NCBI RefSeq assembly: GCF_004803855.2
Contig: NZ_CP012552.1
Span: 1,178,001-1,242,000 of the forward strand
Reading direction: 5' to 3'
DNA from: Campylobacter sp. RM16192
Lineage (GTDB): Bacteria; Campylobacterota; Campylobacteria; Campylobacterales; Campylobacteraceae
DNA: 64,000 nucleotides
Part shown: positions 40,295 to 52,896 of the stretch, piece after piece
Position numbering within the stretch: the first letter of the stretch is position 1
How the letters are laid out: every line of letters begins with the position of its first letter
The notes under the pieces: model-generated
Databases searched by the model: none
What the model was told of the DNA's origin: nothing
The model's input: the letters and a program-made list of their open reading frames with translations, nothing else
Position numbers and translations under genes: made by a program

Positions 40295-41572
40295 CTACTG
40301 CATACGTGCAACTATATTTCTAACGACCTTTTCCATCATTTCCACGGATTCAACCTCGCAACGCTCATTTACTGAATGTGGAGAATGGATGTTTGGACCT
40401 ATAGAGCAAGCCTCAAGTCCTGGTTGCTTGCTTACTAAAATTCCACACTCAAGACCAGCGTGAACAGCGCTAAATTTAGCATCTGGCTTTAATTTTTTAA
40501 GCTCGTCAAGCACTAAATTACTAAAGTCACTTATTGATGGATTCCAGTTCGCAGAGCGATCTTTAACAACAGTATCAAAGCCTAGTGCGTCGCATAAAGT
40601 CTTGGTCTCAAAGCCAAGCTTCTTCAATCCTTCTTTGCTCATTGCACGGCCAAAGAAGTCAAATTCGATAACCCCTTCTTTTTGTTTTACGGTAGACATA
40701 TTTATACTGTTATTTACCATATTAAGCTCTACATTATAGCTTCTTACGCCTTGAGCAAATGAGTTTATAAGAGCCAAAATTTTGCAACTTTTTACTAAAA
40801 CCTCAGCCTCTCCTTCACCTACTTTTTTGACTTTAACTATTCCATCGTCTTTTAACTCATTTGCGCTTATTACTGTACATTTTGCAGCTGATGGGATAGA
40901 GTTGCTTCTTTCGCCAAAATCAAGGCTGATTAGCTCACAACCATTCTCTCCTAAAAATTTACCGATTACTTTAATTGAGCTTGGGATATTTTTGTGAATT
41001 TCATTTCCAGAATGTCCGCCAGGAAGTCCTGTGACACTTACTTCATAAATTTTGCCACTTTTTTTAACTTTTTCATCGCTTATTTTTGCGCTTACATTGA
41101 TGCCGCCAGCACATCCAAGAGTAACACGATCATCTTCTTCGCTATCTAAATTTAACAAATTTGGCGCTACAATCTTGCCTTTGAAGCCATTTGCGCCTAT
41201 TAGTCCGACTTCTTCATCGTTGGTAAAAAGACACTCTAAGTTATTAAATTCCTTCATAGAGCTCATCATCATAGCTATGCCTATACCGTTATCAGCGCCT
41301 AAAGATGAATTTACAGCCCTCATAATGCCGTTTTCATAGTAAAGTTTTATATTTGGAGCATCTCCCATGCAGACCATATCATAGTGGCTTTGAAGGCAAA
41401 TTTTAGGCTCTCCCTTCTTGCAATGTATATTACCAAGCTCATCAACATCTACGCTAAAGCCTTTATCCTTAGCAAAGCTAACTAAAAATTCACGCATCTG
41501 CTCGGTTTTATGGCTACAACGCGGGATCTCGCAAATTTTCTCAAAAATGGTTAAAACATCACTCTTTTGCAT
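40295..41572 (-). CDS. pepD: M20-family aminoacyl-histidine (cytosol) dipeptidase
   Basis: 425 residues. CLQSHYDMVC (~59-68), SLGADNGIGIAMMM (~89-102) and FTNDEEVGLIGANGFKG (~115-131) carry the two-zinc site; GLPGGHSGNEIHKNIPSS starts the lid domain; NIHSPHSVNERCEVESVE near the end completes the site. Shorter than E. coli PepD (485) but of the same subgroup. Recycles dipeptides, which suits an amino-acid-using organism. Confidence 0.88.
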   Translation of the reverse strand: MQKSDVLTIFEKICEIPRCSHKTEQMREFLVSFAKDKGFSVDVDELGNIHCKKGEPKICLQSHYDMVCMGDAPNIKLYYENGIMRAVNSSLGADNGIGIAMMMSSMKEFNNLECLFTNDEEVGLIGANGFKGKIVAPNLLNLDSEEDDRVTLGCAGGINVSAKISDEKVKKSGKIYEVSVTGLPGGHSGNEIHKNIPSSIKVIGKFLGENGCELISLDFGERSNSIPSAAKCTVISANELKDDGIVKVKKVGEGEAEVLVKSCKILALINSFAQGVRSYNVELNMVNNSINMSTVKQKEGVIEFDFFGRAMSKEGLKKLGFETKTLCDALGFDTVVKDRSANWNPSISDFSNLVLDELKKLKPDAKFSAVHAGLECGILVSKQPGLEACSIGPNIHSPHSVNERCEVESVEMMEKVVRNIVARMQ

Positions 41573-41593
41573 ATTTTCTCCTTATAAAATAAT

Positions 41594-41854
41594 CTATTTT
41601 AATATCTTGCCTGTATATCCAGTTGTTGCAACAGCGTCAAGAAGCTGCTGTTCGCTAACCTTATCATCAGTTTCTACAGTAGCTTTTTTATCTCTTAGAT
41701 TGGCTTTAGCACTCTTTACTCCATCCACTTGAAGCAAGGCCTTTCTAACCATTGCAGTACAAAGCGGACAATGCATACCTTCAACCAAAATCACAAAATT
41801 TTGATTTGCCATAGCAAGAGTTGCCATAATAATAAGAGCAATAAATTTACGCAT
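41594..41854 (-). CDS. Periplasmic heavy-metal-binding protein (MerP-like)
   Basis: 86 residues: signal peptide MRKFIALIIMATLAMA, then an HMA domain with the metal site GMHCPLCTAMVRKAL (two cysteines). It overlaps the MerT-like gene by 8 nt. By family it would bind mercury or another soft metal (copper is possible) in the periplasm and pass it to the membrane partner. No mercuric reductase is in the window. Confidence 0.85.
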   Translation of the reverse strand: MRKFIALIIMATLAMANQNFVILVEGMHCPLCTAMVRKALLQVDGVKSAKANLRDKKATVETDDKVSEQQLLDAVATTGYTGKILK

Positions 41855-42176
41855 AAAAAGCCCCCAAAACTTCAGGATATGATAGCAAAATAATCACAAA
41901 AACAGCTAAAAGAATATAGATTAAGACCCATTTTTTGCTTCTATTTTTAATATCGCAAGATTTTTGTTTCTTAAACATATAAAATCCACTTGCCACAAAA
42001 CATATAAGCGCAAGTGCAGTAAAATAAGGTCTAAGAGCAGTTAAGCTCTCTATCGCTTCACTGCCTAAAAGGCTAAAAGTGGCACCAAATATGAGAAAAA
42101 CCAGTGCCGGCAAGCAACAAAGTGTAGCCGCAAAGGCACTTATTATCGAAGCGATGGCTAAAAATACACTTCTCAA
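41847..42176 (-). CDS. MerT-like metal transport membrane protein
   Basis: 109 residues with three hydrophobic helices (~5-35, 49-66, 85-105). A vicinal cysteine pair in the first helix (ATLCCLPALVF) is the metal-relay site of MerT, and a later KQKSCDIK provides a cytoplasmic cysteine. Overlaps the transglutaminase stop by ATGA. Likely imports or moves the metal handed over by the HMA protein. Confidence 0.78.
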   Translation of the reverse strand: MRSVFLAIASIISAFAATLCCLPALVFLIFGATFSLLGSEAIESLTALRPYFTALALICFVASGFYMFKKQKSCDIKNRSKKWVLIYILLAVFVIILLSYPEVLGAFYA

Positions 42177-43264
42177 GCTTTTAACTCTTGTGCGGTATAG
42201 TCGTAGCTAAATTCTTTTGGCGAATAATAATTTGCCGTATTTCCGTCAGTTTCCGCATACGGATAGCCGAAGTTGTTTAGCGGAATCTGCTCGGGCTCTG
42301 GCTTTAAGATGAAGTCGCGCCCGTAGTTAAATCCTACCCAGCACATCTCCCAGTTACCAAAGAGATATTCGCGAATTTTGCTTAGCTTCTCATCGCTATT
42401 GCTTAGCTTTTCGCCTAGACGCACTTTAGTAACATCGGCAGGATCTACGGGTATCCAGCCGTATCCCTTAAGATAAAATTCCGCTCTACAATGCTGACCG
42501 CCTGAAATTTTAGCAAGTCCGTTTGCATCGGCTTTACCCATCTCGTTTGAAAATCTGCTTTGACCAACTCTTATGCCAAAGAGCTCTCTAGCAGGTATGC
42601 CAACTGCTCTGCAAAGCCCTACGAAAACAGAGTTTATATCGGTGCATTTGCCCACGAGCTTTCCGCTTTCAAGTATCGCTTTTACATCTCCTAGACCGCA
42701 TCCTATGACGCTGTTATCCCGCTGCATGGTGTTTGCAACCCAAGTGTATATCGCTCTTGCTTTTTCAAGATCGCCGTTAATTCCCTTTACGATCTCTTCG
42801 GCTTTTTGCTTTACTACGCCCGTATTTGGGATTTGTTTGGTAGGTTTTAAGAAAAACTCAACTTCAGGACTAAGTTTTTCGTTTTCGTTGAAATTTACCT
42901 TGCTAAAATCAGTGTTTCTCTCCTGTGTCCGGACACGAAATTTAAGCTCTAAATTCGCATCTTTTTCATCTTCGCCAAATCCCGCATAAAGCGTAGGTAT
43001 CACAAGATCTGAGATATAGTGTTCTTTTGCGTTTGTCGATACATCATAGTTGCTTACAAGCTGCTGATATTCGTTACCGACAAGAAGCGGAACCCAAAGC
43101 CTACTAAACTTTCCTTGCTCTTTTAGACTATGCTTAAGGCTAACGTCAAAAACTCTATTTTTGTTAGGCGTCTTAATCGCCTCACTATTAGCTAAAACAA
43201 CATTAGGCGCAAAACTAGCCGCACCGACAACCGCACTAAATTTGAAAAAATCACGTCTTTGCAT
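42173..43264 (-). CDS. Tat-exported transglutaminase-like protein
   Basis: 363 residues. Begins MQRRDFFKFSAVVGAASFAPNVVLA, a twin-arginine signal peptide. Catalytic triad of the transglutaminase fold: Cys in KLVGKCTDINSVF (~207), His in GGQHCRAEFYL (~257) and Asp in WIPVDPADV (~272). Periplasmic; it could be a protease, a peptide amidase or a crosslinker. Operon partner of the MerT/MerP-like pair. Export would use the TatB/TatC genes at 52.9-54.1 kb. Confidence 0.85.
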   Translation of the reverse strand: MQRRDFFKFSAVVGAASFAPNVVLANSEAIKTPNKNRVFDVSLKHSLKEQGKFSRLWVPLLVGNEYQQLVSNYDVSTNAKEHYISDLVIPTLYAGFGEDEKDANLELKFRVRTQERNTDFSKVNFNENEKLSPEVEFFLKPTKQIPNTGVVKQKAEEIVKGINGDLEKARAIYTWVANTMQRDNSVIGCGLGDVKAILESGKLVGKCTDINSVFVGLCRAVGIPARELFGIRVGQSRFSNEMGKADANGLAKISGGQHCRAEFYLKGYGWIPVDPADVTKVRLGEKLSNSDEKLSKIREYLFGNWEMCWVGFNYGRDFILKPEPEQIPLNNFGYPYAETDGNTANYYSPKEFSYDYTAQELKA

Positions 43265-43352
43265 GAAAATGCCTTGTATAAATATAGTTGCACCGCAACT
43301 CTTAAGAGGTATTTTACTTGCTAATTACTAAAATTCGTTTGAAAATTTTATA

Positions 43353-44057
43353 CTACTTAAACGCTATAAATGTGGCGAAATTTGCCCACCTAAACAAGCA
43401 CTCCACACTCTTAAATCCCGCATTTAAAGCAAGCTCTCTGTTTTCGGATTCAGTGTATGGTATCAGCACGTTTTCAAGAGCTTCTCGCTTTTGAGCGATT
43501 TCAAATTTAGAATATCCTTGATTTAGCTTGTAGTTTTCGTAAATTTCGATGATATTTTTACTTAATGTCTTATCTTCAAATATCATCTTTTCGCTAAAGA
43601 CGAAAATTCCGTTTTCATTTAGGCTCTCATAAATTTTGCCTACGAATTCCTGTCTTTTTATAGGGCGGATAAACTGCAAAGTATAGTTCATAAGCACCGC
43701 ATCTTGCACACCTAAATCGCACTCCAAGATATCGGCGAGCTCAAGAGTTATATTTGCGCCATAAGCTCTTATCTTGGCGTTTGCATTTTCAAGCATGGCG
43801 GCTGCGTTATCTATACCGCGCAAATTCAGATCACTTCTCGCCTCATAAAGCCTTAGCAAAGTAGAAGCCGTAGAGCAGCCAAGATCAAGCACAAAAGCTT
43901 CTTTTTTTAATGTTTTTACAAGAAATTCGACAATGAGACTTTGGGCTATATCATAGTGCGGAACCGAGCGGTTTATCATATCGTCAAACACGCTAGCGAC
44001 CGCAGCGTCAAATTCAAACTGCTTTTTTATCGGCTCTTTAAAAATTTCATCTCTCAT
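43353..44057 (-). CDS. cmoA: Carboxy-S-adenosyl-L-methionine synthase
   Basis: 234 residues. Makes carboxy-SAM from SAM and prephenate. VFDDMINRSVPHYD (~24-37), VLDLGCSTASTLLRL (~57-71), RGIDNAAAMLENA (~80-92), and MNYTLQFIRP (~120) match CmoA. Supplies CmoB (22.8-23.7 kb) for tRNA wobble modification. The gap to the transglutaminase gene (43,265-43,352) holds an AGTTGC-GGT-GCAACT hairpin (minus strand), perhaps a terminator. Confidence 0.92.
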   Translation of the reverse strand: MRDEIFKEPIKKQFEFDAAVASVFDDMINRSVPHYDIAQSLIVEFLVKTLKKEAFVLDLGCSTASTLLRLYEARSDLNLRGIDNAAAMLENANAKIRAYGANITLELADILECDLGVQDAVLMNYTLQFIRPIKRQEFVGKIYESLNENGIFVFSEKMIFEDKTLSKNIIEIYENYKLNQGYSKFEIAQKREALENVLIPYTESENRELALNAGFKSVECLFRWANFATFIAFK

Positions 44058-44938
44058 CTTTGCGCCACGCCCCCTCTTATCATCTTGTCGTCTATATACA
44101 GATCACAGGTTCCTACGAATTTAGAAGCCTCGCTTATATCGAATTTAATCTGCGCTTTTAAACTGCTTAAATCGGCAAATTTCATATTTCCGCGAAGTCG
44201 CTTTATAAAGCATACCGCCACGTGGCTTGCGTTTGATATATTTTCGTTTATGACGTGAGTTTCTACGCTAAATTTGCCGTCCGTGCTTAAGCGATTTCCG
44301 ATAAAAGTTACCGAACCGTAAGTCTTATAGCCGATTCTTGTGCGCGTCGCATAAACGCCCTCGATAGGCAAAAGATAGTTTTTCACGTCCAAATTTAGAG
44401 TCGGCACAAGCTCTTTTTGCCCTATTCCTTGACCTTTGATTACATCGCCTTCGATTGAGTATTCGCGCCCTATTAAGAGATTTGCCTCGTAAATTTGCCC
44501 CTGCTTTATAAACTCTCGAATCGCAGAGCTATGCACGCCCATACCCTCAAAGCAAACTTCCTCTACGATATCAACCTCACCGTCAAAAATTCGCCTCAAA
44601 TCATACTTATCCCACGCCCTGTTTCGACCAAATCTAAAATCAAACCCCACGACTATCTTTTTTAAATTTTTAAAATCTCTTTTCAAAAGAGCTATAAATT
44701 CATCTCCACTAAGCCCTTTTATAGCGTTAAAATCATACAAAAAACACGGATATCTCGAGTATTCGGCGCGCTTAAGCTTTGGAGTGATGTTTGCCTTGTT
44801 TTTATCTATGACGACAAGCCCTCCAAATTCGCCTAAGCGATTTAAAAGCTCCCTGTGCCCGCGATGCACTCCGTCGAAATGCCCGATAGCAACGGCGGTG
44901 ATATTATCCTTTGTTAAAAGCGTAGAAAAATTCGGCAT
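44054..44938 (-). CDS. ribF: Bifunctional riboflavin kinase / FAD synthetase
   Basis: 294 residues. The N-terminal nucleotidyltransferase begins AVAIGHFDGVHRGHRELL (H-x-G-H at ~16-28); KKIVVGFDFRFGRNRAWD follows. The C-terminal kinase half starts near 180 (GQKELVPTLNLDV, GVYATRTRI). Makes FMN and FAD. Its ATGA overlaps cmoA; its 5' end overlaps tlyA by 35 nt. Confidence 0.95.
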   Translation of the reverse strand: MPNFSTLLTKDNITAVAIGHFDGVHRGHRELLNRLGEFGGLVVIDKNKANITPKLKRAEYSRYPCFLYDFNAIKGLSGDEFIALLKRDFKNLKKIVVGFDFRFGRNRAWDKYDLRRIFDGEVDIVEEVCFEGMGVHSSAIREFIKQGQIYEANLLIGREYSIEGDVIKGQGIGQKELVPTLNLDVKNYLLPIEGVYATRTRIGYKTYGSVTFIGNRLSTDGKFSVETHVINENISNASHVAVCFIKRLRGNMKFADLSSLKAQIKFDISEASKFVGTCDLYIDDKMIRGGVAQR

Positions 44939-45632
44939 TTCCTTCCTTTCCTCTTACTTCGCACTGCCGACACTCCCGTAATACCAAGCCCAAATTTGCA
45001 GCCGCAAGCTCAAATTTCGCTCTTGCTCGCGATAAAGCCTTGGCATCGGTTACGACTCCTTTTTTATTGCGCTTAGCTTCACGCCCCACCTCAAACTGGG
45101 GCTTAAAGAGTATTATTATATCCTTTTTGGCGACTTTTAAAATGTCAGGCAAAATTTGCACTACCGAGATGAAGCTCACATCGCAGGTTACTACGTCAAA
45201 TTTCATATTTTCATCTTCAAATTTTGCCTCGCGGGCAAACTCTCTTATGTCGGTATCTTCTTTCACCTCAACTCTGCTATCGTTTTTTAAGCTCTCATCA
45301 AGCTGGCTATTGCCCACGTCAAGCGCGGTTACTCTACTTGCGCCCTCTTTAAGCAAAATTTGTACGAATCCGCCTGTACTGCTACCGATATCAAGAGCCG
45401 TTTTGCCCTTTAAATCAAGCTTGTAATGCTCTAAAAAGCTCTTTAGCTTAAGTGCACCTCGTCCGACGTAAACCTCTTCAAGCAAATTTATCTCGTCATC
45501 TTCGCTAGCTTCTTTATTTGGCTTTGTCTCAACTTCACCGTTTAGTAAAATTTTGCCCGATTTTATAAGCTCGCTAGCCTTGTTTCTGCTGATATTTAGC
45601 TTTTGTGCTGCAAACAGATCAAACCTCATCAC
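44904..45632 (-). CDS. tlyA: rRNA 2'-O-methyltransferase / hemolysin-like TlyA
   Basis: 242 residues. S4 RNA-binding domain at 1-60 (FDLFAAQKLNISRNKASELI, KSGKILLNGE), then an FtsJ-type methyltransferase: TALDIGSSTGGFVQILL (~78-94), VTCDVSFISV (~146-155) and IILFKPQFEVGRE (~173-185). TlyA methylates 16S/23S rRNA cytidines, which affects capreomycin sensitivity. Gene order tlyA-ribF-cmoA follows that recalled for C. jejuni. Confidence 0.93.
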   Translation of the reverse strand: MMRFDLFAAQKLNISRNKASELIKSGKILLNGEVETKPNKEASEDDEINLLEEVYVGRGALKLKSFLEHYKLDLKGKTALDIGSSTGGFVQILLKEGASRVTALDVGNSQLDESLKNDSRVEVKEDTDIREFAREAKFEDENMKFDVVTCDVSFISVVQILPDILKVAKKDIIILFKPQFEVGREAKRNKKGVVTDAKALSRARAKFELAAANLGLVLRECRQCEVRGKEGNAEFFYAFNKG

Positions 45633-45659
45633 AACTCCTAAAACCGGTCAAATTTCACC

Positions 45660-48734
<3,075 letters not shown>

Positions 48735-48738
<4 letters not shown>

Positions 48739-49355
48739 TTTCGGCCCTTTTCATATATCATCAGCAAAATCGGCGTTAAAAGCGCATGTGATTTTGTATT
48801 TAACTCCGCAAGCTTAACGGCTTTGTAAAAATAGCTTAACTCATCTTGGCTGAATTTAACTCCCGCTTCGCTAGCCTCTAGGGCAATTGAGGAAATTAGC
48901 TCCTTTAGCTCGTTTTTACCGAGCTTGTCGGCTCTTTCAAGCTCGATTTGTTCATCTATGAAGCGATAAATTTCTTTTAACTCAAGACGAGTGAAATTTA
49001 ACCCGCTTCTTATGCGCTTTTTTTTTATAAGCCTATTTTCGGTGATTAGACGCGAGCGAATCGTTTGAAGTAACATGTTTTTAGATTCGCAAGCGATTAT
49101 AAATTTGATATTTCTAGGAGGCTCTTCTATGATCTTAAGGAGTGAATTTTGCGCTTCTATGCGAAAATTTTTAGCCATAACAACAAGTATTTTTTCGCTA
49201 TTTTCAGCGATATAGGCTTCAGCTACGACCTCTTTTGCATTTTCAAGCAAGAAATCTTCAGTTATAAAAAATCTTAAAAAATTTGGATCGTGAAGCATTA
49301 GAAGTTTATCCTTTAAAGCTTCAAAATCACTTGTGATAACGATCTTGCTATGCAT
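48735..49355 (-). CDS. holB: DNA polymerase III delta-prime subunit, reduced
   Basis: 206 residues, against 334 in E. coli. It keeps the delta-prime core FRIEAQNSLLKIIEEPPRNIKFIIACESKN (~64-93) and the TIRSRL arginine-finger region (~98-103), and has no Walker A loop. It belongs to the clamp loader. Immediately follows hobA as in Helicobacter pylori, where the same gene order is known. Confidence 0.82.
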
Positions 49356-49359
49356 GAAA

Positions 49360-49902
49360 TTAAAGCATCACTTTAGCAAAGAGCGCCGCATCTACGCTCT
49401 TATCAAAGAGTTTATAGAGTGATAAAAGCTTGATATCCAAAAGCTCGTCGCTTGAGCTTAGGTAAAAGCTGTTTTGCGCCTGCTCGTCAAACAGCCACAT
49501 GTAGCTATCGTCCTTACCTTTGGCTATCTGTGCGCTTTTGTCATTGCTTTTTCCGACGTAAAAGAAGACATAGCCGTTTGGAAAAGCAAGGCTTAGCATA
49601 TCTTGCAGAAGAGAAATTTCTTCTTTTGAAGATATTGAATCAAAAGATGGATAGAGAGCTCTAAGCGAGAAAAATGGCAAGATAGGACGCGAATTTGTGG
49701 GTTTATTTATATTTTTTAAAAAATATTTCTCAAACCAAAACCTTTCGCTATCGGTTATCAGGATAAAAGCGCGCCCCTCGAGTAAAAATTTTAGCTTTGA
49801 TGCAAGCAAAGGCGTCCACTCTGTGCGCCTTTCTTCCATCCAGCTCATTAGCGAGCCTTCATCTCTAATTGCCTCTAATGTCCACTTTATAAAATCGCTC
49901 AT
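49360..49902 (-). CDS. hobA: HobA, DnaA-binding initiation factor
   Basis: 180 residues. Epsilonproteobacterial protein that tetramerises and arranges DnaA at the origin (functional counterpart of DiaA). Sequence MSDFIKWTLEAIRDEGSLMSWMEERRTEW at the start and SRPILPFFSLRALYPSF in the middle fit HobA; the SIS-like fold cannot be read directly. Overlaps lysC by ATGA; gene order lysC-hobA-holB-folP is the one known in H. pylori. Confidence 0.9.
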   Translation of the reverse strand: MSDFIKWTLEAIRDEGSLMSWMEERRTEWTPLLASKLKFLLEGRAFILITDSERFWFEKYFLKNINKPTNSRPILPFFSLRALYPSFDSISSKEEISLLQDMLSLAFPNGYVFFYVGKSNDKSAQIAKGKDDSYMWLFDEQAQNSFYLSSSDELLDIKLLSLYKLFDKSVDAALFAKVML

Positions 49903-51098
49903 TGATCTAGCTTATATGCCTGGTGTAGTGCTCGAACCGCAAGTTCTCCGTATTTTTGATCAACTATGACTGAAATTTTAATCTCACTCGTAGATATCAT
50001 CTGTATATTTATGCCCTCTTTTGCAAGAGTTTTAAACGCCAAAGATGCTACACCGCTATGACTCTTCATACCAACACCTACAACTGATACTTTTACTATA
50101 TCTTCGCTATATTCTACATGTTTTGCAGCGGCTAATTTATCCATACACTCTTTTGCTACAGAAAGTTCATTTTGAGGAACGGTAAATCCTAAATTTGTAG
50201 TGCCATCTTGCCCTACGTTTTGAATTATCATATCAACATTTATGTTTTTTTCTGCCAAGGCCGAAAAGATCTCAGCTGCGATTCCAGGCTTGTCCACTAC
50301 TCCTCTTAATGTTACTCTCGCTTGGTTTCTATCAAGTGCTATTCCGCTTACTAAAACTGCTTCCATATTCTCTTCCTTTGTTATCAATGTTCCTTCATTA
50401 TGATTAAAACTACTTCTTGTGACTAAATTTACATTTAATTTTTTAGCCAGCTCAACAGAGCGATTTTGCAATACTTTTGCCCCCAAACTTGCAAGCTCAA
50501 GCATCTCATCATAGCTTATCTTATCAAGCTTTTTAGCTCTGCTTTCTATTCTAGGATCTGTTGTATAAACTCCGTCCACATCTGTATAAATTTCACACAA
50601 ATCAGCATTCAAAGCTCCTGCAATAGCAACAGCGCTTAGATCACTTCCGCCGCGTCCTAAAGTAGTGACATTTCCATCCTGATCTATACCTTGAAAGCCT
50701 GCTACAACTACTATCTTGCCATCATCAAGCTCGCTTCTCATGCGCTTTGTATCTATCATTTCTATTCTTGCTCTTGTGTGAACACTATCCGTTATGATTC
50801 CAGCCTGCCTTCCGGTCAGTGCTACAGCCTTATAACCCATATTATTAAGAGCTATAGTAAGAAGTGCGCAGGTAACGCGTTCGCCTGAGCTTAAAAGCAT
50901 ATCCATAGCTATAGTATCGGCATTTTTAGTAAAATAATCGGCATACTCTATAAGCTGATTTGTAACTCCACTCATAGCTGAAACAACTACCACTAAATCG
51001 TTGCCCGCTTTTTTATTCTCAATCACTCTTTTGGCAACATTTTCTATTCTATCAAGCGTTCCTACGCTTGTTCCGCCGTATTTTTGAATGATTAGCAT
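49899..51098 (-). CDS. lysC: Aspartate kinase
   Basis: 399 residues. Phosphorylates aspartate for lysine, threonine, methionine and peptidoglycan precursors. QKYGGTSVGTLDRIENVA at ~5-22, TLGRGGSDLSAVAIAGAL at ~146-163 and two ACT domains from ~265 onward (feedback binding by lysine/threonine). One base follows the rppH stop. Confidence 0.96.
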   Translation of the reverse strand: MLIIQKYGGTSVGTLDRIENVAKRVIENKKAGNDLVVVVSAMSGVTNQLIEYADYFTKNADTIAMDMLLSSGERVTCALLTIALNNMGYKAVALTGRQAGIITDSVHTRARIEMIDTKRMRSELDDGKIVVVAGFQGIDQDGNVTTLGRGGSDLSAVAIAGALNADLCEIYTDVDGVYTTDPRIESRAKKLDKISYDEMLELASLGAKVLQNRSVELAKKLNVNLVTRSSFNHNEGTLITKEENMEAVLVSGIALDRNQARVTLRGVVDKPGIAAEIFSALAEKNINVDMIIQNVGQDGTTNLGFTVPQNELSVAKECMDKLAAAKHVEYSEDIVKVSVVGVGMKSHSGVASLAFKTLAKEGINIQMISTSEIKISVIVDQKYGELAVRALHQAYKLDQ

Positions 51099-51566
51099 TT
51101 AGATAAATCCTTTCTCTTTAAAGTATCCCATAACTTTAGTGTAAATCGGTTTTTTAAAATGATTAATGTCATTTAACGCCTCATCTGTAGGGACAAATTT
51201 ATACTCATCAAATTCAGGGGTTTTAGTCTTAATGTCTATCCTAGCTCCGGCCTTTAATCTTACTAGAAAATATTTTTGAGTTTGACCGTCATAGGGATAT
51301 TTTTTAGCTTTTAAGACATTTGGTGGAAAATCATAACTAAGCCAGTCAGGATACTCGCATAAAATCTCAACCTCATCGGTGCCTATCTCTTCCTTAAGCT
51401 CTCTTAAAAGCGCCTCTTTTGGCTTTTCTCCTTCATCAATCCCACCTTGCGGAAACTGCCAAACACCTTGCAAATCACATCTTTGAGCTATAAAAACCCT
51501 ACAATCAAAAGGGTATGTGGCAGCCAAAACAACGGCGGCAACGTTTGATCTGTAGCTTTTTTGCAT
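51099..51566 (-). CDS. rppH: RNA pyrophosphohydrolase (Nudix)
   Basis: 155 residues. The Nudix box begins PQGGIDEGEKPKEALLREL and continues with KEEIG (~38-63). WLSYDFP and KTPEFDEYKFV are also typical of RppH/NudH. It removes pyrophosphate from mRNA 5' ends or hydrolyses dinucleoside polyphosphates. Divergent from hemW across a 212-nt gap that contains promoters and nothing else I recognise. Confidence 0.92.
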   Translation of the reverse strand: MQKSYRSNVAAVVLAATYPFDCRVFIAQRCDLQGVWQFPQGGIDEGEKPKEALLRELKEEIGTDEVEILCEYPDWLSYDFPPNVLKAKKYPYDGQTQKYFLVRLKAGARIDIKTKTPEFDEYKFVPTDEALNDINHFKKPIYTKVMGYFKEKGFI

Positions 51567-51745
51567 AGATTAAAACCTAAATGTAAAATTTGATAGATTT
51601 TAACTTAAAAGAGTTTATATCAAGCTTTAAATCGAGCTTGTCAAAGAATAAAGAATAGCTTAAATTTACATTTTCACACGTTTTTATTTAATTCAAAAAA
51701 GATGCCACTAAAATATAAAACTATGTGAAATACAAACTTTTGTAT

Positions 51746-51751
51746 TATAAT
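51746..51751 (+). promoter_or_regulatory. -10 box for hemW
   Basis: TTGTATTATAATTAA with TATAAT at 51746-51751, 27 nt before the start codon. Confidence 0.5.
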
Positions 51752-51778
51752 TAACTCAATTTTAAACGTAAGGCAAAA

Positions 51779-52831
51779 ATGCTCCTATATATACATATTC
51801 CTTTTTGCGAAAGTAAATGTCCATACTGCGCCTTTGGATCGCTTGTAGGCAAAGAAAATTTAGCCAAAAGCTATTTTGAAGCTTTGATAGATGACCTGAA
51901 AGCTCAAATTTGTAAATTTGATGTTAAGAAAAATAGTATAACAAGCGTTTTTGTAGGAGGTGGTACTCCAAGCGTGATTGATGCAAATTTATATGAGAAT
52001 TTATTTTTTGAAATTTATCCATTTTTTGCTTCGGATGCCGAAATAACGTCCGAAGCAAATCCAAATTCGGCAAATTTAGTTTGGCTAAAAAAGATGATGG
52101 GCTTTGGGGTAAACCGCATTAGTTTCGGAGCCCAAAGCTTTTTTGCAGATAAGCTTAAATTTCTTGGTAGAACTCATAGCTCATTTGATGTATATGAAGC
52201 GGTAAAAAATGCAAAAAAGGCAGGATTTAAAAACATAAACGTAGATTTAATATATGGCACAAAATTTGATACCAAAAAACGGCTTGAAATAGAAATCGAA
52301 AATATAAAAAATTTAGAGATATCTCATCTATCGGCTTACTCTTTAACACTTGAAGAAAAGACTCCATTTCAAGGCAAGATAAGCTATAAAAAAGATAGTC
52401 CGATATTAGCTAAATTTCTTATAAACCAGATAGAAAAAATAGGCTTAAAACAGTATGAGATATCAAATTTTGGTCAAATTTGCAGACATAATCTTGGATA
52501 TTGGCAAGGACAAAATTATCTTGCCATAGGAGCTTATGCAGTAGGTTTTATGAATGAATTTAGATTTAGAAATAGTGACAATTTAAACGCCTATATAAAA
52601 AATCCGCATGAAAAAAATATAGAAAATCTAAGCTTGAAAGAGCGAAATTTAGAGCATATATTTTTAGGTGCTAGAAGTATAGTCGGAATTGAGGCTTCAA
52701 GATTATCAAAAGAGCAAGTTGCTAGAGCCGAGATTTTACACAAAAATAAAAAGCTTAATTTTAAAGATGGGCGATATTTTGTAACAAATTTTTTACTAGC
52801 AGATGAAATTTCTCTCTTTATAGTTAGCTAA
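51779..52831 (+). CDS. hemW: HemW-like radical SAM protein
   Basis: 350 residues. Radical SAM cluster motif IPFCESKCPYCAFGS (C-x3-C-x2-C at ~8-22), GGGTPSVID (~61-69), NRISFGAQSF and IYGTKF. Formerly called oxygen-independent coproporphyrinogen oxidase-like (HemN-like); HemW is a heme chaperone. The residue after the third cluster cysteine is Ala-Phe, as in HemW. Precedes tatB-tatC-queA, the order recalled for C. jejuni. Confidence 0.9.
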   Translation: MLLYIHIPFCESKCPYCAFGSLVGKENLAKSYFEALIDDLKAQICKFDVKKNSITSVFVGGGTPSVIDANLYENLFFEIYPFFASDAEITSEANPNSANLVWLKKMMGFGVNRISFGAQSFFADKLKFLGRTHSSFDVYEAVKNAKKAGFKNINVDLIYGTKFDTKKRLEIEIENIKNLEISHLSAYSLTLEEKTPFQGKISYKKDSPILAKFLINQIEKIGLKQYEISNFGQICRHNLGYWQGQNYLAIGAYAVGFMNEFRFRNSDNLNAYIKNPHEKNIENLSLKERNLEHIFLGARSIVGIEASRLSKEQVARAEILHKNKKLNFKDGRYFVTNFLLADEISLFIVS

Positions 52832-52896
52832 TTTATAGAAAATTGAGCAAAAAGCTGATAGAATATTTGATTTAAAATGTAAATTTAGGATATTAA

